Source of the DNA: CAZPHU01 sp964586285
GTDB taxonomy: Bacteria > Fibrobacterota > Chitinivibrionia > Chitinivibrionales > CAYFVL01
Reading direction: 5' to 3'
Assembly (NCBI GenBank): GCA_964586285.1
Contig: CAZPHU010000035.1
Location: 1 to 32,770 of the forward strand
Length of the DNA: 32,770 bases
How positions within the stretch are numbered: the stretch's first letter is position 1; every line of letters starts with the position of its first letter. Shown here in pieces: positions 23,996 to 31,433 of this stretch. The notes under the pieces were generated by a model. It worked only from the letters and a program-made list of their open reading frames with translations. It did not search any database and was not told the origin of the DNA. Both the position numbers and the translations under genes were made by a program.

Positions 23996-24280
23996 CGGAC
24001 CACCGTTTTTTCGTCGCGGCCTTCTAGGCGTACGTTTCTTGGGCTGTTCCTTCTTTACCGGCGGTCTCCTTCTCTTGTCATCCGAACTGTCCTTTATTGC
24101 CGGATTTATAGGACTATCGTCCACGAGAGGCGCGGGAGCGACTTCGACTTTCTTGCTTTTGGCCGATCTCAGCAGTCTTTGAACATTGTCTGCTCCCGAT
24201 GAGAAATGAAACATGCCCATGGTAAGCACACTCATCATTACCACCACCAGCAAACCTGTTTTTCCGCTTTTCTTATTCAT
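23990..24280 (-). CDS. small basic secreted or membrane-anchored protein
   Basis: This 96-residue protein starts at the ATG at 24280 (GAGG 5 bases upstream). One hydrophobic segment (about 9-28) is followed by a Pro/Lys/Arg-rich tail, with KKEQPKKRTPRRPRRKNGG at the C-terminus. It may be an anchored protein whose basic tail meets polyanions such as peptidoglycan or lipopolysaccharide, but this is inference and no family was recognised. Its 3' end overlaps the PorV-like gene's 3' end by 6 bases. Confidence 0.6.
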   Translation of the reverse strand: MNKKSGKTGLLVVVMMSVLTMGMFHFSSGADNVQRLLRSAKSKKVEVAPAPLVDDSPINPAIKDSSDDKRRRPPVKKEQPKKRTPRRPRRKNGGPL

Positions 24281-24355
24281 ATACACCTCTATAGTAAAGA
24301 TAGTCCACCACTCAGGTTCGGGTCAAGACCGAAAAAGTAGACACGCAAGAGTTCT

Positions 24356-25618
24356 TCAAAAATGGAAGGTAAACTCTAACAGCCCATGTTGAAGACTATG
24401 CACTTCCTCCAGTGTCCCTTCTGTTTCAAGTTTATAATAGCGGCGACCATATGCCAACGAAATCAATCCGTTATCACCTATCTCCCATTGAGCCCCTACA
24501 CTGAGATTATGAATACCGGTCGATGATTCGCTGTCTGGAAGCGGCTCTTCTTCTACCTCTTGCTCATAACTTACCCGATAGGGTGTCGGATCGTATTGAT
24601 CCCAACCATATCCGCCCCGAAGTGAAAACTGACCGTCGTTAGGCGTCCATTCCAGCCCCATACTGCCCCCACTTTTGAACCGTCCGCAGTGATCACTCAA
24701 GCTTCTTTTGGTTCTGGGTGCTCGTGAATGCAATTCGGTCGAAAATATGAGATTATCAATCACAAACGCGGCACCGCCGGAGAATTTGAAGTACGACTGA
24801 AGGGTACCGTGTAGTGTGTACTCATCATAATATTCATCATTACTCTTTGAGGACTGCTCTCCAGTCTCCTCGAATGAGATTGTACTGGGCATTTCCATAC
24901 GTGCACCGATCGAAATATCTTCACTCGGCCGTATCATCATTCCAAGACGAAAATCGAATCCTTTGTAATCACGCGTGTAATTTATATGATCTTCCGATTC
25001 ATATTCTTCCGATTCAGTTGTCTGATGCACAAAGGAGCGGATTTCATTGATTTCCTCTCCTGTGATCAAAGAGGCCGATGCTCCCAGGGTGAACTGATCC
25101 GACAGAGGTAAAGCGCCGCCGACCGTCCAAAACGAGATGCGTCCGAGCGAAAGGAACTGATTTGAAAACCTTTTTTTCGTATCATCGGAAATGGTACGGC
25201 CTTTAAAATCAAGCACCACGTCCGTAACATACGGATTCTGAAAACTGAAGCCCAGCACAGGGGCAGGGTTACAATCGGAGAGTGGCAGTATCAGACCTAT
25301 GTTGCCTATATGAAAGCGCTGGTTTCGCGAATCCGATTCGTACTCTTTTCCCGATGACTGATACACCGTTTGAACAGCAGGCTGCAGGCCACCAAGTGAT
25401 ACGCTTGCCTGTGGTCCTCCGGCAAACGACAGCCCGGCTGGATTCCAGAACATGCCGCTGACATCACTTGCTATTGCCGTATAACTTCCACCCATTGCAA
25501 TCGCACGCGCTCCGACACCCAGGTCGGAGCGAATGGGATTACCGAGATGCTGAGCGAAGCAGGTATTATAAAGCATCCCCACACTCAACGTTATACCGAA
25601 AAGGTGCCGCATTTTCAT
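24356..25618 (-). CDS. OMPP1/PorV-like outer-membrane beta-barrel protein
   Basis: This 420-residue protein has a signal peptide (to about AQH, residue 24). It carries the barrel-family start GVGARAIAMGGSYTAIASDV, followed by SGMFWNPAGLSF. Many amphipathic strands follow, ending with the C-terminal aromatic LEFTFHF that barrel-assembly machinery recognises. It resembles FadL/TodX or PorV-like barrels. It is translated together with the His-rich protein: its ATG shares bases with that gene's TGA (ATGA). Acidic Glu/Ser stretches (about 205-215, 340-350) might be external loops. Substrate unknown. Confidence 0.75.
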   Translation of the reverse strand: MKMRHLFGITLSVGMLYNTCFAQHLGNPIRSDLGVGARAIAMGGSYTAIASDVSGMFWNPAGLSFAGGPQASVSLGGLQPAVQTVYQSSGKEYESDSRNQRFHIGNIGLILPLSDCNPAPVLGFSFQNPYVTDVVLDFKGRTISDDTKKRFSNQFLSLGRISFWTVGGALPLSDQFTLGASASLITGEEINEIRSFVHQTTESEEYESEDHINYTRDYKGFDFRLGMMIRPSEDISIGARMEMPSTISFEETGEQSSKSNDEYYDEYTLHGTLQSYFKFSGGAAFVIDNLIFSTELHSRAPRTKRSLSDHCGRFKSGGSMGLEWTPNDGQFSLRGGYGWDQYDPTPYRVSYEQEVEEEPLPDSESSTGIHNLSVGAQWEIGDNGLISLAYGRRYYKLETEGTLEEVHSLQHGLLEFTFHF

Positions 25619-26409
25619 CTTATTCCTACCTTTCTGATTGAGACTATACTCAAACCCTCGTCATCTTCGTTTGACGAATTGTGCCGTGAAGCTGTCTGGC
25701 GATTCACTCGACCGCCTGGCACATCTCGAATCGAAGGTCGACGTACGGGTTTTTGTTTACGATAGGATCTATAACCAGGGGTTATCCGGTCACGATGATT
25801 ACTTCGATCATGATCACGATGATAGCTTTTTCTTTCGTAATGGTCACGACGGTTGCTGTGTCTACCGTCATGGTGTCCGTGATCATGGCGTCCGCAGCCT
25901 TTTTTTACTTTATGAAATTCATACTCGTATGAGCCGTGACGTCCCTCGTATTCATACTTGTAATGAACCTCCCCGCCACCTCTTCTTGCATGGCGATGCT
26001 TATGACGATGTCTTACATGATGGTGGTGGTCATGATAGTGGTGGTGGTGGTGATGTTTTACATGATGGATAGAGTGATGACGGCATCCGCGATGACCGCC
26101 TGGATGATGATACCATCTTCCATGGGCATGATAGCATGTTGAGCCGGTAAACTCGATGTGCCAGGGGCCATAGTTCACGATGTCCCAGCCGGCATCATAT
26201 CGAATTTCCCGATGCTTAAGTACCCACGAACCGGAGTGGCAACTGAACCATTTCCATTCAACCTCCCGATGAATAACCGGACGGTTGTGACGGCAATGGT
26301 TGTGACAACGGTGACTGTCACCCACCCTGACGGTTATTGAGGCTCCGGCAAAGCCGTTTGCATAGACAAGTCCTATCATGCAACAAGCTAATAGTATTCG
26401 CCGCCTCAT
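25615..26409 (-). CDS. His-rich secreted protein, probable metal binder
   Basis: This 264-residue protein starts with a signal peptide (MRRRILLACCMIGLVYANGFAGA). It contains about 45 His (17%), mostly in the centre: HHVKHHHHHHYHDHHHHVRH, then many RxHxH pairs, and a Tyr-rich EVHYKYEYEGRHGSYEYEFH segment. The N-terminal third has four or more Cys (CHNHCRHN, FSCHSG, GSTCYHAH) that could form disulphides or metal sites. Binding of Ni, Zn, Cu or Co is inferred from composition. AAGGAGGAG is directly ahead of the ATG and a sigma-54-like promoter lies about 77 bases upstream. It is coupled by a 4-base overlap to the beta-barrel gene, suggesting a joint envelope role. Confidence 0.72.
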   Translation of the reverse strand: MRRRILLACCMIGLVYANGFAGASITVRVGDSHRCHNHCRHNRPVIHREVEWKWFSCHSGSWVLKHREIRYDAGWDIVNYGPWHIEFTGSTCYHAHGRWYHHPGGHRGCRHHSIHHVKHHHHHHYHDHHHHVRHRHKHRHARRGGGEVHYKYEYEGRHGSYEYEFHKVKKGCGRHDHGHHDGRHSNRRDHYERKSYHRDHDRSNHRDRITPGYRSYRKQKPVRRPSIRDVPGGRVNRQTASRHNSSNEDDEGLSIVSIRKVGIR

Positions 26410-26485
26410 ATTCTCCTCCTTCCGAGAAAAACGTTAGTTTGTACGCGACACCAGAATCGGTATCTCGGTTCCCGCAAGGTGGTAA

Positions 26486-26501
26486 ATCAAGGTGCGTGCC
26501 A
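26486..26501 (-). promoter_or_regulatory. possible sigma-54 (-24/-12) promoter of the His-rich/barrel operon
   Basis: Minus-strand TGGCACGCACCTTGAT matches the consensus TGGCACG-N4-TTGCW apart from A in place of C in the -12 GC. It places a transcription start about 65 bases before the ATG of the His-rich gene. A sigma-54 activator is encoded at 27472-28956, though nothing shows that it acts here. Confidence 0.55.
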
Positions 26502-27039
26502 TGCAAGTAACAAGCTGTTATTGTGACACTTATGAGATCGCGCATCAACAAAAAGCCTTGAATAATCGGGAACAAATGCCCGGTCGAACGCAAGGCAGTA
26601 TCTTCTAATGTAGTTGCAAACTATTGTTTTTATTGACGGTTGTGAGTGTTCCCAAGGGAATCGGGAAGTTTTTCCCCGGCTCCGAAGTAAGTCCGAGGGC
26701 AAATTTAGTCTGTAAGGCAGGAGTCCAAAAGGTATCCATCATTTTAATCTTTTGAACCATCTTTTTAGATTCGGTAACGTCGCAGTAAAAATGTATCCTC
26801 TTTGACAGAAAATGTAAACATGCCTCTGTGCCGTCAGCGGCGGCTGCTCATTAACATTTTTCCGCATTTCCTTTTGCTTTTTTGCCCAATTCTACCCCGA
26901 CGAAGAAATGTCGTATCTTTTTCGAAAAAAATCATTCTCCTGTTCTTATCTTTCTTCTCAGAAGTCATTCGGTTACAATTAGTTAACAAGGCTTCTCTCA
27001 GGCTTGCGCCTTACCTCATCGATCTTTTCCTAAAGCGGG

Positions 27040-27075
27040 CGTTCATGGGCGAGAATAATCGCTCATGAACGTTTT
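27040..27075 (+). terminator. 13-base-pair hairpin with T-run before the HTH gene
   Basis: CGTTCATGGGCGA (27040-27052) and TCGCTCATGAACG (27059-27071) pair over 13 bases with one G-T pair and a 6-base loop, followed by TTTT. It ends only 44 bases before the ATG of the HTH gene, so it could be a terminator of upstream transcription or an attenuator of the gene itself. It could also be an operator, since it is nearly symmetric as DNA. Confidence 0.65.
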
Positions 27076-27115
27076 AAAATTTGTCCCGAAACAATCACAA
27101 TTCCGGAGGTACCAT

Positions 27116-27349
27116 ATGAGCACCATGCAAAAGAAGTGTAATGAAAATGAGCCCCCCTATGAAGAGCTGATAACAATTTCCCAAGCCGCACGGCTTAGGG
27201 AAGTCAGCAGACAATGCATCTTCACTCTGGTAAAAAGAAACAGGTTTACCGTTTATGAGGGGATTGGAAGATGTCTTTTGGACCGCAGGGAAATCGAGGC
27301 GTATGTACCGTCTAAAGGTGGGAGGCCCAGAAAGGTCTCACGGAATTGA
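27116..27349 (+). CDS. small excisionase-like HTH DNA-binding protein
   Basis: This 77-residue protein starts at the ATG at 27116 with GGAGG 6 bases upstream; an in-frame ATG at 27065 lies inside the hairpin and is unlikely. LITISQAARLREVSRQCIFTL (19-39) followed by GRCLLDRREIEAYV (51-64) is the winged HTH of the excisionase/MerR-like group. The tail SKGGRPRKVSRN contains an AT-hook-like GGRPRK. No integrase or phage gene is near, so a chromosomal regulator is more likely than a phage Xis. Confidence 0.8.
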   Translation: MSTMQKKCNENEPPYEELITISQAARLREVSRQCIFTLVKRNRFTVYEGIGRCLLDRREIEAYVPSKGGRPRKVSRN

Positions 27350-27471
27350 TGAATCGGCAAGATTTATAAGAGGTTGTTAACAACTCGTTCCCGCTGAGAC
27401 ATGAGTCATATCGTGTAAGATACCGGAATTTGCGACGATTATGGAACGATTGCGAATATCACCTGATCACC

Positions 27472-28956
27472 TCATGAACCTATCCCATACTTCTCTAAGA
27501 GTATCCTGAGACTCTTTCTGTCGATATCCAGAACTTTGGCCGCGTTTGTGAGATTATTGGGTGCCTTCTCAAAAGCATAGGATATCATTTCTCGATCGAT
27601 CGCCTCCCGGGCTTCGCGCAGGCTGGTGTAGGCAGGTTTGCCCTCCAGATTCAGATCGAGGTCCTCCTTTGTGATATTCGAAGATGATGAGGTAATAACC
27701 GCTCTCTGGACACGATTCTGAATCTCACGGACATTGCCCGGCCAGTCATGCATCATGATCGCCTTCTCGGCATCACGGGAAAAACTGATCCCCGGCATAT
27801 CGAATTCCGCACTGTAGCGGCGCAAGAAAAAACGAGCCAGTAGAAGGGCATCTTCACCCCTGTCTCGAACGGCGGGTACCGGAACCGGTAGTACGCTTAG
27901 TCTGTAGAAAAGATCCTTTCTGAACCTTCCCTCCGCACACGCCTTTTCCAGATCCACGTTCGTAGCCGCAACGATTCGAACATCCACCTTGATCGGTTTG
28001 GTGCTTCCAACCCGAATGATTTCCCCTTCCTGAAGCACACGGAGGAAATGAGCCTGCATATCGGAGGGCAGTTCGCCGATCTCATCAAGAAACAGTGTCC
28101 CTCCGGAGGCGTCCTCGAAATAGCCTTTGCGCGAGGAGATCGCCCCGGTGAACGCACCCTTCTCATGACCAAACAGATGGCTTTCGATCAGGTTTCCCGG
28201 AATCGCGCCACAGTTTACGGCCAGAAAGGGACCATCCTTGCGCCTGCTTTTCTTATGTACGCTGCGGGCGAGAAGCTCCTTTCCCGTTCCGGTCTCTCCG
28301 ATAAGTAATACCGGGACATCGGTGGGAGCACCCTGCTTGATAAGCTTCACGCACTTTTCGAAGCGGCTGCTTGCAAAGATCAGATCTTCGAATTTCTTCT
28401 CTTCAACCTGCGAGCGCAGCTCTTCTATAGTTGCTTCCTGGCGCGCTAAAAGCTCACTTTTCAAAACCAGCGAAGCCATCAGTCGGCTGAGGATTTTGAA
28501 TTTCTCCAGATCATCCAGCGAAAACGGTCGAACCTCCGTTCGACTGTCCAAATACAGATACACCGCGTCTTCGGTGATAGCGGCCTTTCCAATGTCAAGC
28601 CTGGAACAAAGCACCGATCGGATATCGTTTCGGTTGATCGACTCTTGTGTACTTAGAATTTCGTCTGAAACCGTATCGGAAATCAGCAGAGGCTCGCTCT
28701 TTTCGTTAACCAGCTTAATCGCGGTTGTGCTGAACCGGGCTTTTAAATTATCCTCTCCTACCGCGAGAATGATGGAATGCGGCTGAGCCAGTCCGGTGAT
28801 TAGAAGAGCCCGCTCGCAGGTAAGCACCTGTTTGCAAAGCTGCAGCCCATTTTCAAGAAGAATGTTGGTGTCCTGCTGCTCAGCCATCAATGCTGTGAGT
28901 CGAAGTGTCTCGGTCAACAATTGTAAGCCCTTACCGTCATCAACAGTTTTCATCAC
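27472..28956 (-). CDS. sigma-54-dependent transcriptional activator with GAF-like sensor
   Basis: This 494-residue protein has an N-terminal GAF-like domain (about 15-170) and a short coiled linker (170-192). The AAA+ domain has Walker A GETGTGKE (220-227), the sigma-54-contacting GAFTGA loop (267-272), Walker B GGTLFLDEIGE (285-295) and the arginine-finger segment FRKDLFYRLSVLPV. The Fis-type HTH is at about 450-490 (NNLTNAAKVLDIDRKSLRILLEK). It remodels RNA polymerase at -24/-12 promoters. There is no receiver; the kinase just upstream may control it. The start is either the GTG at 28956 (GGAGG 9 bases upstream) or the ATG at 28953, which shares a base with the kinase stop (TGATG). Either way the two are translationally coupled. 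Confidence 0.95.
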   Translation of the reverse strand: MMKTVDDGKGLQLLTETLRLTALMAEQQDTNILLENGLQLCKQVLTCERALLITGLAQPHSIILAVGEDNLKARFSTTAIKLVNEKSEPLLISDTVSDEILSTQESINRNDIRSVLCSRLDIGKAAITEDAVYLYLDSRTEVRPFSLDDLEKFKILSRLMASLVLKSELLARQEATIEELRSQVEEKKFEDLIFASSRFEKCVKLIKQGAPTDVPVLLIGETGTGKELLARSVHKKSRRKDGPFLAVNCGAIPGNLIESHLFGHEKGAFTGAISSRKGYFEDASGGTLFLDEIGELPSDMQAHFLRVLQEGEIIRVGSTKPIKVDVRIVAATNVDLEKACAEGRFRKDLFYRLSVLPVPVPAVRDRGEDALLLARFFLRRYSAEFDMPGISFSRDAEKAIMMHDWPGNVREIQNRVQRAVITSSSSNITKEDLDLNLEGKPAYTSLREAREAIDREMISYAFEKAPNNLTNAAKVLDIDRKSLRILLEKYGIGS

Positions 28957-30347
28957 TGATTTTCACCTCCCAGATCCCACTCGGTCGTTAGAGAGGGACG
29001 AACGTTAAAGCGTTTCGCGGCATATCGCCCCCCGGTACCCTTTATCTCAACATTGCACATTCCGGCTGCCGCAGGAATTCCTACACCGGATCTCTTTCCG
29101 CTTACCCGTACTACCTTATTGTTCATTATTATCGTATCCATCGGCTGCAAGCCCCGAATGATAAGCACCCCCATGTCCTCGAGCGGGGACACACTGGTTA
29201 TCGGAAGCGGTCCTTTACGCACCTGCATGATTGAATCGCGGTTCTCAGGCGGCGCCTGCAGGTATGCCCGGTTAAACGACGATACTTTCTCTATTGCACT
29301 AAGCTCGGGAAGGTGCGCCTGCTGCATCTGCTGCATCTCTTTTGTCTGCCGGATTCCGATCGCCGCAGTTATAGCCGCCAGTATTACTGCAATAATCGTT
29401 GCGGTTTTCCAGTTCATGGGGAAGGCGAAACTTACTTTTGCAGTCCGCGACTCCGGCTTTTTTCCCAGCTGCCTCTCATCGGTCGATTCGGCGGGCAGTC
29501 CCTTTACCACCTTCAGAAGCTGTTTTCGGATAGATTGCTGATCGGGTGAAACCGCCGAGAGAAGCGCATCATGAAGCTGTTCCATAGAGGGACGATGATC
29601 TCGATCTTTTGCCAGGCAGCGCAGAGCCAGGGAAGAAAGTTCACCGAATCCAAAATCGTCTGCAACAGGCTGCGGCTCTTCGTTAAGCACCTTATAGGAG
29701 ATATCACCAAGGCCCGCGCCTTCAAAAGGCAGTTTACCTGTGAGTACCCGATACAAAATACACCCCAACGCGTACACATCCACCCGCCAGTCTACCGCCT
29801 CCGGAGAGACCATAGCCTCGGGTGCCATATAGTTTAGTGTACCAACCGTAGCCGCTGCCATGGAAGAGTGCTTAGTGGATTCCCTGCTCCAGGCCGCAAG
29901 GCCGAAATCGGCAAGTTTAATCTGTCCCTGCGTTCCCAAGTGGATATTGTTTGGTTTGAGGTCTCGATGAATAATGCCCCTCTCATGGGCGCATTGCAAC
30001 CCATGCGCTATTCTTTCCAGCACTAAAAGCATTATCTTTATTGATGCATTTTGAGCAAACAGATGCTCAAGCGTCGTCCCGTCCACATACTCCATGACGA
30101 TGTAGTAACAGCCGTGATGATAGGCGTAATCGTACACCGTAACTATTGCATCGTGGGAAAGTGATGCCGTAGCCTGAGCCTCCCGGCGAAAGCGAATGAT
30201 ATCATGCCGATTCTGCGCCCGTTGGGTGGAGAGGCTTTTAATGGCGACAATACGGTTTAGGGAATTCTGTCGTGCCCTGTAGACGGTACCGAATGAACCT
30301 CTCCCGATCTCATCTATAATCTTGTATTCCTGAAAAGAGAACGCCAT
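28953..30347 (-). CDS. membrane Ser/Thr protein kinase
   Basis: This 464-residue PknB-type kinase has GRGSFGTVY (15-23), Lys37 (VAIKSL), Asp129 (HRDLKPNN) and DFG at 147-149. The activation segment ends in TLNYMAPE, and a C-terminal-lobe Arg is in HRPSMEQL. All catalytic residues are present. A juxtamembrane segment (270-310) is followed by a single span (about 313-332) and an external domain of about 130 residues with no PASTA repeats, rich in Arg/Pro. Its sensor role is unknown. It lies 27 bases after the TPR lipoprotein and is coupled to the sigma-54 activator, which suggests a sensing-to-transcription line. Kinases beside GAF-AAA-Fis activators usually phosphorylate them; that is inference here. 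Confidence 0.93.
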   Translation of the reverse strand: MAFSFQEYKIIDEIGRGSFGTVYRARQNSLNRIVAIKSLSTQRAQNRHDIIRFRREAQATASLSHDAIVTVYDYAYHHGCYYIVMEYVDGTTLEHLFAQNASIKIMLLVLERIAHGLQCAHERGIIHRDLKPNNIHLGTQGQIKLADFGLAAWSRESTKHSSMAAATVGTLNYMAPEAMVSPEAVDWRVDVYALGCILYRVLTGKLPFEGAGLGDISYKVLNEEPQPVADDFGFGELSSLALRCLAKDRDHRPSMEQLHDALLSAVSPDQQSIRKQLLKVVKGLPAESTDERQLGKKPESRTAKVSFAFPMNWKTATIIAVILAAITAAIGIRQTKEMQQMQQAHLPELSAIEKVSSFNRAYLQAPPENRDSIMQVRKGPLPITSVSPLEDMGVLIIRGLQPMDTIIMNNKVVRVSGKRSGVGIPAAAGMCNVEIKGTGGRYAAKRFNVRPSLTTEWDLGGENQ

Positions 30348-30374
30348 GTGGTTACCCGATATAAATTTTTCTGT

Positions 30375-31073
30375 TTATTTTACGACCGGATTTAAAGCAC
30401 TCACCTGCTCACGCGCATTTTCGGCCCACAAAAGGAAATGTCCGTTATTAGGGGCGAGCGTCGCAGCTTCTTCGAAATAGTCGAGCGATGATTGATAATC
30501 GCCTCTGGCCCATGCGAGTGCACCTAAATTAAAATGGGCCATAGCATATTGTGGCTGAATCTTTATCACACGACTGTAACATCGCTCAGCTTGGCCAAGA
30601 TTACCTCTTTGGTGATAAATCGCTCCCAAAAGGTTGTGGGCTTTAAGCAGGTTGGAGTCCAGAGAAACCGACTGTTCCAGCCGCTCTATTGCTTGCTCGA
30701 TATTTTCTTCCCGATGAAAAGCGGCGCCCAGATTGTAATGAAATATGGCCAGGTTTCTTCCGGCCTTCTCACCGGCTCCAATAGAAAAAGCCAAATTCAT
30801 ATGATAGATAGGCTTATACCAGTCTTCAGGTGTACCAAACCCAAGCTCCGACTTCTGCAACGCCTCCGCACACCAGCTCATCGCCAAACCATACTGAGCC
30901 CGGAAATTGCGGGGTTGATGCATTGCCTGCCTGGCATAGATTGTACGCGCCTGACGGTAGTTTCCTTCTTCAAGCAGCCGGTCCGCCCGAGGTAGTTCAC
31001 TTAAACCGCAGCCGTAAAGAAACACCAAACAAAGGAGGCTTACCACCGATAATAAAAGTCTTGTTTCCGGCAT
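30375..31073 (-). CDS. TPR-repeat lipoprotein
   Basis: This 232-residue protein has a signal peptide whose lipobox ends LYGC at Cys22. At least four TPR-like units are seen: YRQARTIYARQAMHQPRNFR, then AIERLEQSVSLDSNLLKAHN, QAERCYSRVIKIQPQYAMAH, and SSLDYFEEAATLAPNN. It should be anchored in a membrane facing the periplasm and act as a protein-protein scaffold. It begins the three-gene signalling operon, so it may collect or present a signal to the external part of the kinase. No good ribosome-binding site precedes the ATG. Confidence 0.85.
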   Translation of the reverse strand: MPETRLLLSVVSLLCLVFLYGCGLSELPRADRLLEEGNYRQARTIYARQAMHQPRNFRAQYGLAMSWCAEALQKSELGFGTPEDWYKPIYHMNLAFSIGAGEKAGRNLAIFHYNLGAAFHREENIEQAIERLEQSVSLDSNLLKAHNLLGAIYHQRGNLGQAERCYSRVIKIQPQYAMAHFNLGALAWARGDYQSSLDYFEEAATLAPNNGHFLLWAENAREQVSALNPVVK

Positions 31074-31433
31074 TTAAAATTTGCTGTCCGCTATATCCAG
31101 GCACTATGAAAAATTTTCGCGTATCTCAATTTACCCTACCTCTGATTCCCCGATTCGAGACATGCGCTTACCCTCAAGTACAACTCCTTTGAAAGCTGAT
31201 GATCTGTCCGTTCAATTACCCGGGCCTCACGCCCTCATTCAAACCGGTAAAGTGGGGCTTATTAAAGCTTGAACATCACAGAATGAGATTGCCGCCCACC
31301 CCATTTCCGCTTCCAACCTTTAAAAAAGGATCATGCCCCGTCGTACAGGAAGAGGAAAAAATCGGGAGTCTGAAATGGAAAAAACAAAATTGATTTTCGT
31401 ATTCCCCTGTCCTTTATCCCGCCAACTACAACA
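31074..31433. other. intergenic region between the signalling operon and the PBP gene
   Basis: These 360 bases should hold the PBP 3' end and the promoter of the lipoprotein operon. TTGAGA, 17 bases, TAGTGC on the minus strand near 31099-31127 is a weak promoter candidate. No terminator or other gene was recognised. Confidence 0.4.

Larger units (their letters stand above)
26410..27115. other. intergenic region upstream of the His-rich gene and HTH gene
   Basis: This divergent region of about 700 bases holds the sigma-54-like site and the hairpin at 27040-27071. Short stem candidates are seen near 26650-26700 (TTCCCAAGGGAA and a GGGAA/TTCCC pair), without recognised function. A plus-strand hydrophobic frame from 26802 to 27068 has no ribosome-binding site and is not called. 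Confidence 0.45.

Noticed and set aside
26000..26070. GGTGGTGGTGATG repeats as a simple repeat or CRISPR-like array
   Set aside because: They are the complement of poly-His codons in a real gene and have no spacers.
25638..26072. Long plus-strand frame opposite the His-rich gene
   Set aside because: It is the antisense of His/Arg codons (CAT/CAC give ATG/GTG), which produces long open frames by composition; no ribosome-binding site and no family resemblance.
26802..27068. Hydrophobic plus-strand frame
   Set aside because: No ribosome-binding site, ends inside the hairpin, no recognisable family.
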